Of a DNA stretch of 64,000 nt, positions 34,820 to 43,529 are shown piece after piece; the stretch's first letter is position 1, and each line of letters starts with the position of its first letter. The notes beneath the pieces are model-generated. The model was given only the letters and a program-made list of their open reading frames with translations. It was not told the origin of the DNA and did not search any database. The stretch covers positions 248,001 to 312,000 of the forward strand of contig JIBW01000007.1 in assembly GCA_012970285.1 (NCBI GenBank), in the 5' to 3' direction. Source of the stretch: Bacillaceae bacterium JMAK1 (GTDB lineage Bacteria > Bacillota > Bacilli > Bacillales > Marinococcaceae). A program made the position numbers and the translations under genes.

Positions 34820-36550
34820 TTAAGGTTTGAGTTTCCTCCATAATGTTGAACGACTAATTCCAAGCTGCTCTGCCGCTTTTGATTGATTCATTTCAAAGTG
34901 TTGCAGTGTATTTTCTATGATGATCTTTTCCATCTCATCAAGTGAAAGGTTGTTTTCTAGCATAATGCTATTTGCATGCGTTGGAGATGTCGTTTGTTCA
35001 ATACCATCCCGTATAGCAGTAGATGTGATATAAGAAGATTCGGTATTCATTACTGCGTATTCAATCACTTCTTCCAATTGGTTGAAATTCCTTGGAAGAT
35101 CGGTTGTCGTCAAAACGTCAATAGCTTCTGGTTGAAAGCCTGAAATTTGTTTCCCATGTTTGAAATTAAAATGCGCTACAAACAGTTTACTAATGCTCGA
35201 CACATCTTCTTTACGTTCAGTCATTGTTGGAAGATGAAGCGTTTGTTTTTGTAACCAGCGTTTCAGGTAGATGCTTTTAATGTTCTCAGTAGAACTAGTA
35301 GCAATGATCTTGCACTGTTGCTCTGTCGATTCTAAAACTCGACAAAGTGTAGTGCCATCTTGTTCAGTGATATAATCAATATTTTTTATATGAATGGTTC
35401 CAAATTTAAGATGGGGTATTGTTTTCGCAAAAGAACCGATGAACCAACGACAGTCAATGGTCATATAAATACTCTCATTTCCATGTGCGTGAGTGTCGTG
35501 GATTGCGCGAGCAAACATTGACTTCCCAGTTCCAGGCTTACCGATAATCCAAATAGGTTTAGGATTTACACTGCATTGTTTTGCACGAGCAATTGTTTTT
35601 TGAATCAATGATTGGTCAGAAGCAATCATTTTTGAGAATGAAGCAACGTCCGTTTTTCTCGTGCGTGTGATACTGATTCCTTGTTCTTTTTCCAGCGAAT
35701 CCAAATTACTCTGGATGTGTGAAATCCAAAAATACGATTGGGACCCCTTCGTAAAAGGAACGCGTTGGAAGCTCATGGTTTCGCCATGAATTTCATAATG
35801 GAAGGTGCCTGGATGTTGTTCAATCGCAACTTTGTAAAAATCAGGATATAAAGAAGCGATTGAATCATTTTTCTTAAGTTTAATGGGTTGTTGAATTGTA
35901 GAAGTTTTGACGTTGCCAAACTGATCGATGATAAATGCATGATCGCAAGACCGGTTGACATGTTCTTGCAATAGCCGGACATCTTCCAGTAATGCCTGTT
36001 TGAACGAGGTCATCTTTTTGGCTGTTTGTACGGCTTCATTCACAGCTTCAAACCCGGAAGTAATGAGAACGCCGTTCAGACCAAGATGATGAGCTGTACG
36101 TACGGTAATGGCATCTCCGATGATGACATTAAAGCTTGGTTGCAACCTTTGAAGTTGTTCTAAAGCAGAAGACTCATCGTAAATCGTATGAACATCATAG
36201 TGACGATTCATAATCTCTGATATAACGGTTGCACCTTGCGTGATGTTTTTGAATCCAACAATCGCAACACCTTCTGAAAACTCTTCCATTAACTTCATGC
36301 TACGAATAATGTCATAAGCAGACACTTGAATATCTATGACTGGGATGGTCACTTGTTGTTCGATGAGTGTCGCAGTACCGCCACGGCTAATAATAGCATC
36401 GTATCCGTTGGCTTCAGCCAACTTCGCAAGCTCAAGTCCTTCTACTAAATCCCCTTGTTGAACGTCGAACTGAATATGAGGTTCCTCAGCTGCTACTTTC
36501 CACATGACTTCTTTAAGCCCTGGATAAGGGGCAATGCCCATGATCTTCAT
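34820..36550 (-). CDS. PrpR-like regulator with degenerate AAA+ domain (no GAFTGA)
   Basis: About 576 residues: a PrpR N-terminal sensor domain (residues 1-180, with ISRGGTATLIEQQVTIPVIDI), a middle region, an AAA+ domain from about 320 and a C-terminal Fis-type HTH, LGISRSTLWRKLKP. Walker A is present (GKPGTGKSM), but where the GAFTGA loop should follow the sequence reads DCRWFIGSFAKTIPHLKFG, and the DEIGE-type Walker B is changed to HIKNIDYI. It should therefore not activate sigma-54. It probably acts on a sigma-A promoter. AAGGAGG is 9 nt from the ATG at 36550 but 3 nt from one at 36556. Confidence 0.85.
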   Translation of the reverse strand: MKIMGIAPYPGLKEVMWKVAAEEPHIQFDVQQGDLVEGLELAKLAEANGYDAIISRGGTATLIEQQVTIPVIDIQVSAYDIIRSMKLMEEFSEGVAIVGFKNITQGATVISEIMNRHYDVHTIYDESSALEQLQRLQPSFNVIIGDAITVRTAHHLGLNGVLITSGFEAVNEAVQTAKKMTSFKQALLEDVRLLQEHVNRSCDHAFIIDQFGNVKTSTIQQPIKLKKNDSIASLYPDFYKVAIEQHPGTFHYEIHGETMSFQRVPFTKGSQSYFWISHIQSNLDSLEKEQGISITRTRKTDVASFSKMIASDQSLIQKTIARAKQCSVNPKPIWIIGKPGTGKSMFARAIHDTHAHGNESIYMTIDCRWFIGSFAKTIPHLKFGTIHIKNIDYITEQDGTTLCRVLESTEQQCKIIATSSTENIKSIYLKRWLQKQTLHLPTMTERKEDVSSISKLFVAHFNFKHGKQISGFQPEAIDVLTTTDLPRNFNQLEEVIEYAVMNTESSYITSTAIRDGIEQTTSPTHANSIMLENNLSLDEMEKIIIENTLQHFEMNQSKAAEQLGISRSTLWRKLKP

Positions 36551-36564
36551 GGTCATCTTCCTCC

Positions 36565-37728
36565 TTACACTTCAATGAGTTTACGATAAATGTTTTCGAT
36601 TTCTGGAATGTTTAATTGCTTTGGGTTGTTGTTGAGTAAGCGTTTTACGTTAAATGCTGCTTCTGCTAGTGCTTTAATATCCTGTTCTTTCACACCAAAT
36701 GATTGCAAATTTTGTGGGATATGAAGTTCGTTTGTTAAGCGTTTGATCTCTTCCACAACGGACGAAGCTGTTGCTTCATCGTTTTGAAGTTTAGGAAGGT
36801 TCATCGCTTCTGCTACGTTAACAAGCTTTGTTGTTATCGCTTCTTGGTTTACATCCATAACATGGGGGAGAAGCATTGAATTGGCCACTCCATGGGTAAT
36901 GTGGAACGTGCCTCCTAATGGATAGGCAAGTGCATGAACCGCGGCAGTTCCAGCACTTGTTAATGCCATGCCACCGTACATAGATCCAATCAAAAGATTT
37001 TCACGATCCTCAAGTGATGATCCATCAAGATACGTGGGTACAATGCTTTTAGAAATGCGACGTATAGCCTCCAATGCGAACATATCACTAATCGGATTTG
37101 CTTTTATTGAGATGTACGATTCTAATGCGTGGGTAAACGCATCCATCCCAGTAGCTGCTGTTATTGCTTTAGGCAGTGTCAAGGTTAAAACTGGATCAAT
37201 AATAACAAGTTCAGGTAAGAAGTACGGGCTAACAATTCCAACTTTTAATTGTTGATCTGGGATGGTGACAATGGAATTTGGTGTCACTTCTGAGCCAGTT
37301 CCAGAGGTTGTTGGGATCAAGATTGTCGGTAAACCTTTGGATTGAACACCGTTTTCAAGCATTTCCTCAATCGATTGCAATTCGTCGTTTAAGACAGCAA
37401 GTATTTTTACTGCATCGAGAACACTGCCACCACCGATTCCAATGATTGCATCCCAATCTTTGCCACGCACCATTTCTTCAAACGTGTTTTCGATATTTGC
37501 TATTGTAGGTTCTGGCTGAATACTTACGGTGAAATCAAATTCTATTTGGTAATCAGATAAATTGTGTTTCATGGTTTCAAATTGTGATTTTTTTACCATC
37601 GAAGGTTGCGTAACAATGAGGACCCGATGTGCCTGGATCGTTTCTTGTAGTTCAATGGCTAATTGTTCAAAACGATAAGCACCGGCGATTATTTTATCTG
37701 CTGTTTGAAATTGATACTGTGTTTGCAT
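36565..37728 (-). CDS. Iron-containing alcohol dehydrogenase
   Basis: 387 residues, Fe-ADH family. Cofactor motif IGIGGGSVLDAVK near residue 97, TIPTTSGTGSEVTPNSIV, and the metal ligands in MDAFTHALESYIS and HALAYPLGGTFHITHG. It may reduce or oxidise an aldehyde or hydroxyacid made in the pathway, for example the aldehyde released by the aldolase encoded just upstream. Start supported by the 17-base gap and the AGGGG site before it. Confidence 0.9.
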   Translation of the reverse strand: MQTQYQFQTADKIIAGAYRFEQLAIELQETIQAHRVLIVTQPSMVKKSQFETMKHNLSDYQIEFDFTVSIQPEPTIANIENTFEEMVRGKDWDAIIGIGGGSVLDAVKILAVLNDELQSIEEMLENGVQSKGLPTILIPTTSGTGSEVTPNSIVTIPDQQLKVGIVSPYFLPELVIIDPVLTLTLPKAITAATGMDAFTHALESYISIKANPISDMFALEAIRRISKSIVPTYLDGSSLEDRENLLIGSMYGGMALTSAGTAAVHALAYPLGGTFHITHGVANSMLLPHVMDVNQEAITTKLVNVAEAMNLPKLQNDEATASSVVEEIKRLTNELHIPQNLQSFGVKEQDIKALAEAAFNVKRLLNNNPKQLNIPEIENIYRKLIEV

Positions 37729-37745
37729 AAGAAGTATCCCCTCGC

Positions 37746-38621
37746 TTAATAGTTGTAATGCTGTTTAAGTACATCGTGCAATTCAGTAACCAAAGCTGGT
37801 GAAATTTCTTTTGTAGGAAGACGTGGTGGACCGATTGGTAAACCTAATAACTCCATCGCTTTTTTATTAACAGAAGGAATGCTTGCTTTTTGCATCATGT
37901 GACGAATAGGTCCTAATTGTTCTTGTGCTTTGTTTGCTCCTTCAATGTTCCCACTTTGATATTGTTGATAGATCGAGACGACAAGTTCAGGAAAAAGGTT
38001 AGACGTAGCAGCAATTCCACCATGACCACCAATTGAGAGTGTATCGAGAATCAGTGAATCGTTTCCAGATAATAGTAAGAACGTTTCATCGCACCGTGCC
38101 TTGTATTGTTTCATGGTTTCGAAATCGCCACTGCTGTCTTTAATACCGATAATGTTTGGGTGTTTTGAAAGTGCTTGAACCGTTACAGGTTCAAGGTGAT
38201 TACCAGTTAATCCAGGAATGTTGTAAAGCATAATCGGTACATCCACAGCATCAGCAATTCGTTCAAAATGTTCTTGCAATTCATCTTGTGATAATTTTAC
38301 AAAGTAAGGAGTAATAACAGAAAAAGCATCAATAAAAACTTCTTCAAGTTGTTTAGAAAATGCAATCGTGGCTTCAGTACTTATTCCGCCAGTTCCAACG
38401 ATAACTGGGATTTGACCATTCACTTCGTGAACGACTGTTTTCGTAAATGCGATTTTTTCTGTAGATGATAACGTATGGAATTCCCCATTTGTCCCAAGTG
38501 CGAACAATCCGTGTACACCTGAATTAACGAGATGACGAACGAGAGAACGTGTTTGATCATGATCGATGGTTTGATTGTAGTTCATTGGTGTCATTAGTGC
38601 AGTGAGTATACCGTGAATCAT
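37746..38621 (-). CDS. Dihydrodipicolinate synthase/N-acetylneuraminate lyase family aldolase
   Basis: 291 residues, TIM-barrel class I aldolase. GTNGEFHTLS near residue 43, catalytic Tyr in MLYNIPG and the Schiff-base Lys in GIKDSSGD are present. GTNGE instead of GTTGE and the catabolic context argue against lysine synthesis; a 2-keto-3-deoxy or 4-hydroxy-2-oxo acid aldolase is more likely. First gene of the cluster, with a cre site just upstream of it. Confidence 0.88.
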   Translation of the reverse strand: MIHGILTALMTPMNYNQTIDHDQTRSLVRHLVNSGVHGLFALGTNGEFHTLSSTEKIAFTKTVVHEVNGQIPVIVGTGGISTEATIAFSKQLEEVFIDAFSVITPYFVKLSQDELQEHFERIADAVDVPIMLYNIPGLTGNHLEPVTVQALSKHPNIIGIKDSSGDFETMKQYKARCDETFLLLSGNDSLILDTLSIGGHGGIAATSNLFPELVVSIYQQYQSGNIEGANKAQEQLGPIRHMMQKASIPSVNKKAMELLGLPIGPPRLPTKEISPALVTELHDVLKQHYNY

Positions 38622-38638
38622 CGAAACACTCCTTTCAA

Positions 38639-38653
38639 TTAAAACGCTTACAA
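38639..38653. promoter_or_regulatory. cre-like site upstream of the sugar-acid cluster
   Basis: On the minus strand TGTAAGCGTTTTAA matches TGWAANCGNTNWCA at 13 of 14 positions. It lies 18 bases before the aldolase start, so CcpA would repress the whole cluster. Confidence 0.6.
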
Positions 38654-39133
38654 GTTACGTTAACGGACAGTGTTTTATTTTGCAATTAGAGATTGGTGGA
38701 GAAAGGTTGTATTTAATGATTTAACTAAAAATGATTGAGTGATTTGCATGTTTGTGTTTCATTTTGAATCATTTTAATGCAGGGAAGGACTTTAGGTATA
38801 GAGTGAACAGATTGAAACGAAGCGAATAGTAACACTCGTTATTAAAAACTAGAAGTTAAGAAAAGTACTACTGATTTACAGAAATTGTTAATAAAACAGC
38901 TATTTAGCCGAAAGAGAAGAGTCGATATATTGCCTGAGTATTAGGTCGATTAGGATGTCTGTAAGTCATAAATAGGAAGAATATGTAATAGTAGATAGGA
39001 TTACGATTTAGGACAAGGCTCAAAAGTGTGGCTAATGACGATTTGATCTATGTTAACTTATCTTACACGAAATGTTGTAAATCATAGTAATATTCTATAA
39101 AGTGTGTCGTAATCGATCGAAAGGGAGAAGATT
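38654..39133. other. Long intergenic region with TGAAAC-type half-sites
   Basis: About 480 bp without a supported gene, between divergent transcription units. GTTTCATTTTG at 38756-38766 is identical to part of the enhancer dyad at 850-860, and a TGAAAC lies at 38813-38818. No -24/-12 promoter was found toward the aldolase gene, matching the regulator's lack of GAFTGA. No convincing promoter was seen for the asparaginase gene either. Confidence 0.45.
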
Positions 39134-40462
39134 ATGATACTAAAACAGAGACGTTCGTTTTATTTCGCGATTAGTGCACTTGTATTTGCTATTCTAAGCA
39201 TCGTTGGTATTTCGGCTTCGATTGCACAAGCCGACAGTAATGAGAAGCCTAAAGTAACGATTGTTGCTACTGGTGGTACGATTGCCGGTGAGGCATCGTC
39301 GCGTGCGAGTTTTACGAGTTATCGTGCTGGCTCTATTCCTATGGATGAGATGCTCGAGTATATTCAACCGGAGATTAGTGAACACGTTGATGTCGATGTC
39401 ATTCAGTTTGGAAACAGCGGTTCTGGTGGTTATACATTAGAGGAGTTTCATGAACTTACACTTGTCGTAGAAGACGCACTTGAAGAAGCTGACGGTGTCG
39501 TTGTTACGAGCGGAACAGACACGATGGAGGAATTTGCATACTGGCTTGATCTCACTGTACAAAGTCAGAAGCCTGTCGTTATGACCGGTGCGATGCGTCC
39601 TTGGAGTTCTGAGGGTGAAATGGTTCTTGGAGCGGATGGTCCTGCGAACTTATACAATTCGATTCTTCTGGCGGGTAGCCAATCAACGTTTTGTTTTGGA
39701 ACGGTTTTAATGTTAAATGATGAAATTCACGCGGCGAAAGACGTGACAAAAGCTGATACATACCGTATGGATACGTTTGAATCACCGAACAACGGTCCGC
39801 TCGGATTTATTGATGGTACGAATATTTCAACCGACCGTGCACCAGCACGTGTTCAGTCTTGTGGCGACCTCGATGAATGGATGACTCCATTTGATATGAC
39901 TGAAGTGGAAGCTGACGATTTGGCAAGAACTGAAATTGTCTACACGTATCAAAATGCCGGTGGTGAAGCAATCACAGCATTTGCTGAAGCGGGTGTAGAC
40001 GGAATTGTTACCGCAGGTACAGGTGCTGGTGGGATTTCTTCAGCGCAACGTGCAGCACAAAACGATGCGATTGAGAACCACGATGTTGTCTTTGCAACAT
40101 CAAGTCGAACAGGTGCTGGGAATGTCTATGGCGGTCGTGATCAAATTATTGCGGCAAACGATTTAATCCCTCAAAAAGCGAGAATTTTACTCACGCTCGG
40201 ATTAACATACGCACCAGATAACACTGAGCAAGTTGCAGAATGGTTCCATACGATTGGTAATCCACAGTTTAATGCATCGAATGTAGACAATGATGATGAG
40301 TATCCAACATGGCAAAACAATGCCATTTATGTTGCGGGTGATCGCGTTTGGTATGATGACGTGTTGTACGAAGCAAAATGGTGGACAGTTAATGAAATTC
40401 CAAGCGAATCGGGTGAGTGGGACGTTTGGAAAGTCGTAGAGTCAGAAGTAACAGCGAGTTAA
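39134..40462 (+). CDS. Secreted type II L-asparaginase with C-terminal chitin-binding-like module
   Basis: 442 residues. Signal peptide of about 34 residues (basic N-region, hydrophobic core, SIAQA cleavage). Asparaginase domain follows, with catalytic Thr in VATGGTIAG and the second Thr-Asp in VTSGTDTMEEFAYW, so extracellular hydrolysis of asparagine to aspartate and ammonia. The last 50 residues, YPTWQNNAIYVAGDRVWYDD onward with VLYEAKWWT and WDVWKVVE, match the type 3 chitin-binding/CBM5/12 pattern usually found on chitinases. This module is unusual on an asparaginase. AAGGGAGAAG precedes the ATG. Confidence 0.92.
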   Translation: MILKQRRSFYFAISALVFAILSIVGISASIAQADSNEKPKVTIVATGGTIAGEASSRASFTSYRAGSIPMDEMLEYIQPEISEHVDVDVIQFGNSGSGGYTLEEFHELTLVVEDALEEADGVVVTSGTDTMEEFAYWLDLTVQSQKPVVMTGAMRPWSSEGEMVLGADGPANLYNSILLAGSQSTFCFGTVLMLNDEIHAAKDVTKADTYRMDTFESPNNGPLGFIDGTNISTDRAPARVQSCGDLDEWMTPFDMTEVEADDLARTEIVYTYQNAGGEAITAFAEAGVDGIVTAGTGAGGISSAQRAAQNDAIENHDVVFATSSRTGAGNVYGGRDQIIAANDLIPQKARILLTLGLTYAPDNTEQVAEWFHTIGNPQFNASNVDNDDEYPTWQNNAIYVAGDRVWYDDVLYEAKWWTVNEIPSESGEWDVWKVVESEVTAS

Positions 40463-40477
40463 GTGAATCGTAGTGTA

Positions 40478-40515
40478 AAGCAGGCTTGGTTCAATATATT
40501 GGACTGAGCCTGCTT
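40478..40515. terminator. Hairpin after the asparaginase gene
   Basis: AAGCAGGCTTGGTTCAAT and ATTGGACTGAGCCTGCTT form a long stem with two mismatches or wobbles; only a weak T-rich stretch follows. Confidence 0.55.
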
Positions 40516-40589
40516 CTCTGATTATTGCTTTTGATATCAATGGATGCGATGCTTGCATGAATTAGATATTTATTGAGGTGTTACGGATC

Positions 40590-41369
40590 ATGAGCAGGTT
40601 CTCAAACGTAAAAATTCCTAAAGAAGCGTATGATGCTTTCACAGTCGTAAAAGAAGTCATCGGTCATGAAGTCATTGCTGTTAGTCTTTATGGATCTGCA
40701 GCTAGTGGTGGGTTACGAAAGAATAGCGACGTTGATGTTCTTGTTGTCGTGCGTGAGGCACTCTCTGAAAAGACTCGCCAAGTACTGACAGAGCAATTGA
40801 TGCGAATTTCAGGTAAGATTGGCAACGAAGAAGGCAAGCGATACCTTGAGTTGACCGTGATTCAAGTAACACAAGGTACACAATTTCAGTACCCACCAAG
40901 AAGCGAATTTATGTACGGTGAATGGCTTCGTCAAGAGTTTGAAGCTGGTCTAATTCCTGAACCGAAGTATGATCCCGATTTGGCAATCGTACTTGCACAA
41001 GCAAGGGAGGATGGTGTTTCGTTATTTGGCCCTGAACTGTCAACCATTCTTGAGCCAATTCCTAAAGAGGATATAAAAAAAGCGATTCTTGATTCGTTAC
41101 CATCGTTGGTAGAGAACCCCGAGGGTGATGAGCGGAATGTGCTATTAACACTCGCGCGCATGTGGCGAACGCTTGAAGACGGTACGATCTTATCAAAAGA
41201 TATCGCTGCACAATGGGCAATTCCGCGACTTTCTAAAGAACATGGAGCGATCCTTGATCTAGCTCGGCGAGCTTATCTTGATCAGGTGAATGATCACTGG
41301 GACGATAAGCAAACTGAGGTGAAGTCTCTTATTCATCAATTAGTAAGGATTATTGAGGGTTATCGTTAG
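40590..41369 (+). CDS. AadA/ANT-like aminoglycoside nucleotidyltransferase
   Basis: About 259 residues. The nucleotidyltransferase motif SLYGSAASGGLRKNSDVDVLVVV and the AadA C-terminal region GDERNVLLTLARMWRTLEDG, SKDIAAQWAIPRL follow the ANT(3'')/ANT(9) pattern closely. Such enzymes adenylylate streptomycin and/or spectinomycin. It stands alone with its own terminator and no integron or transposon around it, so it is an intrinsic chromosomal gene. GAGGTG precedes the ATG at 40590; a GTG at 40578 overlaps that site. Confidence 0.88.
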   Translation: MSRFSNVKIPKEAYDAFTVVKEVIGHEVIAVSLYGSAASGGLRKNSDVDVLVVVREALSEKTRQVLTEQLMRISGKIGNEEGKRYLELTVIQVTQGTQFQYPPRSEFMYGEWLRQEFEAGLIPEPKYDPDLAIVLAQAREDGVSLFGPELSTILEPIPKEDIKKAILDSLPSLVENPEGDERNVLLTLARMWRTLEDGTILSKDIAAQWAIPRLSKEHGAILDLARRAYLDQVNDHWDDKQTEVKSLIHQLVRIIEGYR

Positions 41370-41393
41370 GTTGTTGGTATATCAAATGAGGCA

Positions 41394-41435
41394 AAAAAAG
41401 TTCGAATCATCGCTCCTGATGACCGAGCTTTTTAT
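41394..41435 (+). terminator. Terminator of the AadA-like gene
   Basis: AAAAAGTTCG pairs with CGAGCTTTTT (one G-U) with an inner CATC/GATG stem, followed by T-rich sequence. The following 41436-41702 (AT-rich) holds no gene I can support. Confidence 0.7.
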
Positions 41436-41702
41436 CCTTAGATTTATGGAGCTTATCACAAATTGTAATAAGTTCTTATTGTGTATAACATAGACTAGAG
41501 GGTACTATAGAGGAATAATCATGAGATTATAGATCAGATTGAATATTATGAATGGATCGAAAGTGAAAATTACCTGCATTTGAAGATTAGAGATTCCATG
41601 TTCAACAAGTGAATTTACACATATAGAATTTAGAATATTTAGAATTAAAATTCAGAAAAAGATTCATTAACAAATCAAGTTCAAATTAAGGGAGGTAAGT
41701 GT

Positions 41703-43268
41703 ATGTTCAGGAAGGTAGGAAGCTCAGTAGTTACATTAATGCTATTCGGATTACTTATGGGATGTGCGTCAGACACCGATTCAGAAGAAGTTTCAGAGGG
41801 AGCTAGTGAAGAGGGTGGGGAGCTTAACGTTGCTTATGGTGTTCAACCACCGAGTCTCGATCCACATTCGGTAACGGATGTTTCCACTCGAGATATTTCT
41901 CAGCATATGTTTGAACCTCTCGTAACATTGAATAGTAGTCTAGAAGTAGAGCCAATGTTGGCCGACTCTTTTGAAGTTAATGAAGATGAGGAAACCGTTA
42001 CGTTTTATCTCCGTGAAGGGATTCAATTTCATAACGGTGATGAAATGACAGCCCGTGATGTGATTGCCTCTATGGAAAGATGGCATGATTACTCTTCGCA
42101 AGCACAAGAATATTTAGATGGAACAGAATATGAAGCAATAGACGATTATACGGTTGTTGCTCACCTTGAAGAATATACGACGATTGACATGTTTATCTTT
42201 GCGGACATGACTCAGTTTGCTGCAATTATGCCTGAAGAAGTTATTACAAATGCTGGAACGAACCTCGTTGATGAACTTATTGGTACTGGCCCATTTCAGT
42301 TGGAAGAGTGGCGACAAGATCAATTTATACACTTTAAGAAATTCGAAGAATATCAATCTCGAGAAGAACCAGCAGACGGTTTATCCGGAGCAAAAGAGCC
42401 TAAAGTCGATGACATCTATTTTCATCATGTAGGCGATGCATCAACTCGTGTTTCAGGTATTCAATCCGGAGAATATGATATTGCGACAGCTATTCCACAG
42501 GATAATGCTGAAATGCTAGAAAGCAATCCAGATCTTCATAATGAACTCATTTCGAGTTCATACCCAGCACTCATATTCAATAAAGCGGAAGGCATTTTCA
42601 CAGAGCAAGCTGCTCGACAGGCGGTTAATGCGGCAGTGGATACAGAAGATATGTTACTAGCTGCTTATGGCAGTGAAGAATTCTACATTAATGACCATTC
42701 GTTGGTTCAAGAAGAACAAGAAGGCTGGTACTCTGAGGCTGGTAGTGATGTACACGCTACGTTTGATTTGGATCTAGCAGAAGAGTTGTTAGAGGAATCT
42801 GGGTATGATGGAGAAGAGATCGTTATTCTCGCGTCGCGTGAAGTTCCGGATGAGTATAATATGACGATTGTTCTACAGCAACAATTAGAAGCGATAGGAA
42901 TGAATGTCGATTTACAAGTGAGCGACCGTGCAACCGTGTTAGATGTGCGTGATGACTCTGAAGTATGGGATATTACGTTTTCACCGTTTGCCTTTCGCCC
43001 GATGCCAGTTCAATATCTTTATTTAAATTCAGGGTACCACGGGTGGACAGATAGCGAGGAGCTATCACAATTGACCGAGGATATTTTATATGCGGGTACG
43101 CCAGAAGATGCACAGGCATACGCCGATGAATTCCATGAAGCGTTTTGGGATTACCTTCCTGTACTAAAGCCTGGTAATAAAATTGATATTGTTTCGATGA
43201 GAGATGGGATTGAAGGATATCAGCATATTACTGGCCCAATTTTGTGGAACGTATCCGTAAACGACTAA
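41703..43268 (+). CDS. Peptide-type ABC solute-binding lipoprotein (family 5), orphan
   Basis: 521 residues, lipobox LLMGC followed by a very acidic linker. Typical family segments: QHMFEPLVTLNSSLEVEPMLADSFE, FYLREGIQFHNGDEMTARDVIASM and IGTGPFQLEEW. GGGAGG lies 7 nt before the ATG. No permease or ATPase genes are adjacent, and terminators flank it, so it must share an Opp/Dpp-type permease. It is a second, divergent copy beside the one at 13188-14762. Confidence 0.9.
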   Translation: MFRKVGSSVVTLMLFGLLMGCASDTDSEEVSEGASEEGGELNVAYGVQPPSLDPHSVTDVSTRDISQHMFEPLVTLNSSLEVEPMLADSFEVNEDEETVTFYLREGIQFHNGDEMTARDVIASMERWHDYSSQAQEYLDGTEYEAIDDYTVVAHLEEYTTIDMFIFADMTQFAAIMPEEVITNAGTNLVDELIGTGPFQLEEWRQDQFIHFKKFEEYQSREEPADGLSGAKEPKVDDIYFHHVGDASTRVSGIQSGEYDIATAIPQDNAEMLESNPDLHNELISSSYPALIFNKAEGIFTEQAARQAVNAAVDTEDMLLAAYGSEEFYINDHSLVQEEQEGWYSEAGSDVHATFDLDLAEELLEESGYDGEEIVILASREVPDEYNMTIVLQQQLEAIGMNVDLQVSDRATVLDVRDDSEVWDITFSPFAFRPMPVQYLYLNSGYHGWTDSEELSQLTEDILYAGTPEDAQAYADEFHEAFWDYLPVLKPGNKIDIVSMRDGIEGYQHITGPILWNVSVND

Positions 43269-43287
43269 ATGTTTCGTTAAATTTTAG

Positions 43288-43325
43288 AGTGTGACCTTGA
43301 AGTTACTGAAGGTCACACTTTTTAT
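43288..43325 (+). terminator. Terminator of the orphan binding-protein gene
   Basis: AGTGTGACCTT pairs with AAGGTCACACT around a 10-nt loop, followed by TTTTTA. Confidence 0.88.
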
Positions 43326-43334
43326 TGGTTTAAC

Positions 43335-43436
43335 ATGAAAGTGTTTGTAGCAATGACTGGTGTTATGTCTAGCGCTGCAGGTATTTTATTTTCTCTAAGT
43401 ACATTATTATATGAAATTAAAAGAAGAACAGAGTAA
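43335..43436 (+). CDS. Possible 33-residue single-helix membrane peptide
   Basis: An ATG-started frame encodes one hydrophobic segment (VMSSAAGILFSLSTLL) followed by YEIKRRTE, the layout of small membrane or toxin-like peptides. No ribosome site is visible before the ATG and a terminator lies directly upstream, so expression would need a promoter within the hairpin region. Weak call. Confidence 0.2.
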   Translation: MKVFVAMTGVMSSAAGILFSLSTLLYEIKRRTE

Positions 43437-43470
43437 TACGAGATAACACGTTCATTCTAACCAAAATAAA

Positions 43471-43506
43471 AAGAAACCAGGACAATGAATACGATCCTAG
43501 TTTCTT
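43471..43506. terminator. Terminator of the serine hydrolase gene
   Basis: AAGAAACCAGGA pairs with TCCTAGTTTCTT (one mismatch). On the minus strand it is followed by TTTATTTTGG. Confidence 0.75.
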
Positions 43507-43529
43507 CTACTTCCAAACGACTGCGACCG

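Noticed and set aside
38640-38760. Sigma-54 promoter for the sugar-acid cluster
   Set aside because: A minus-strand TTGCA is present, but no GG lies at the required spacing upstream, and the local regulator lacks GAFTGA.
43335-43436. Type I toxin peptide
   Set aside because: The hydrophobic segment with basic tail is suggestive, but there is no ribosome site, no clear promoter and no antitoxin RNA partner could be shown; kept only as a weak feature.
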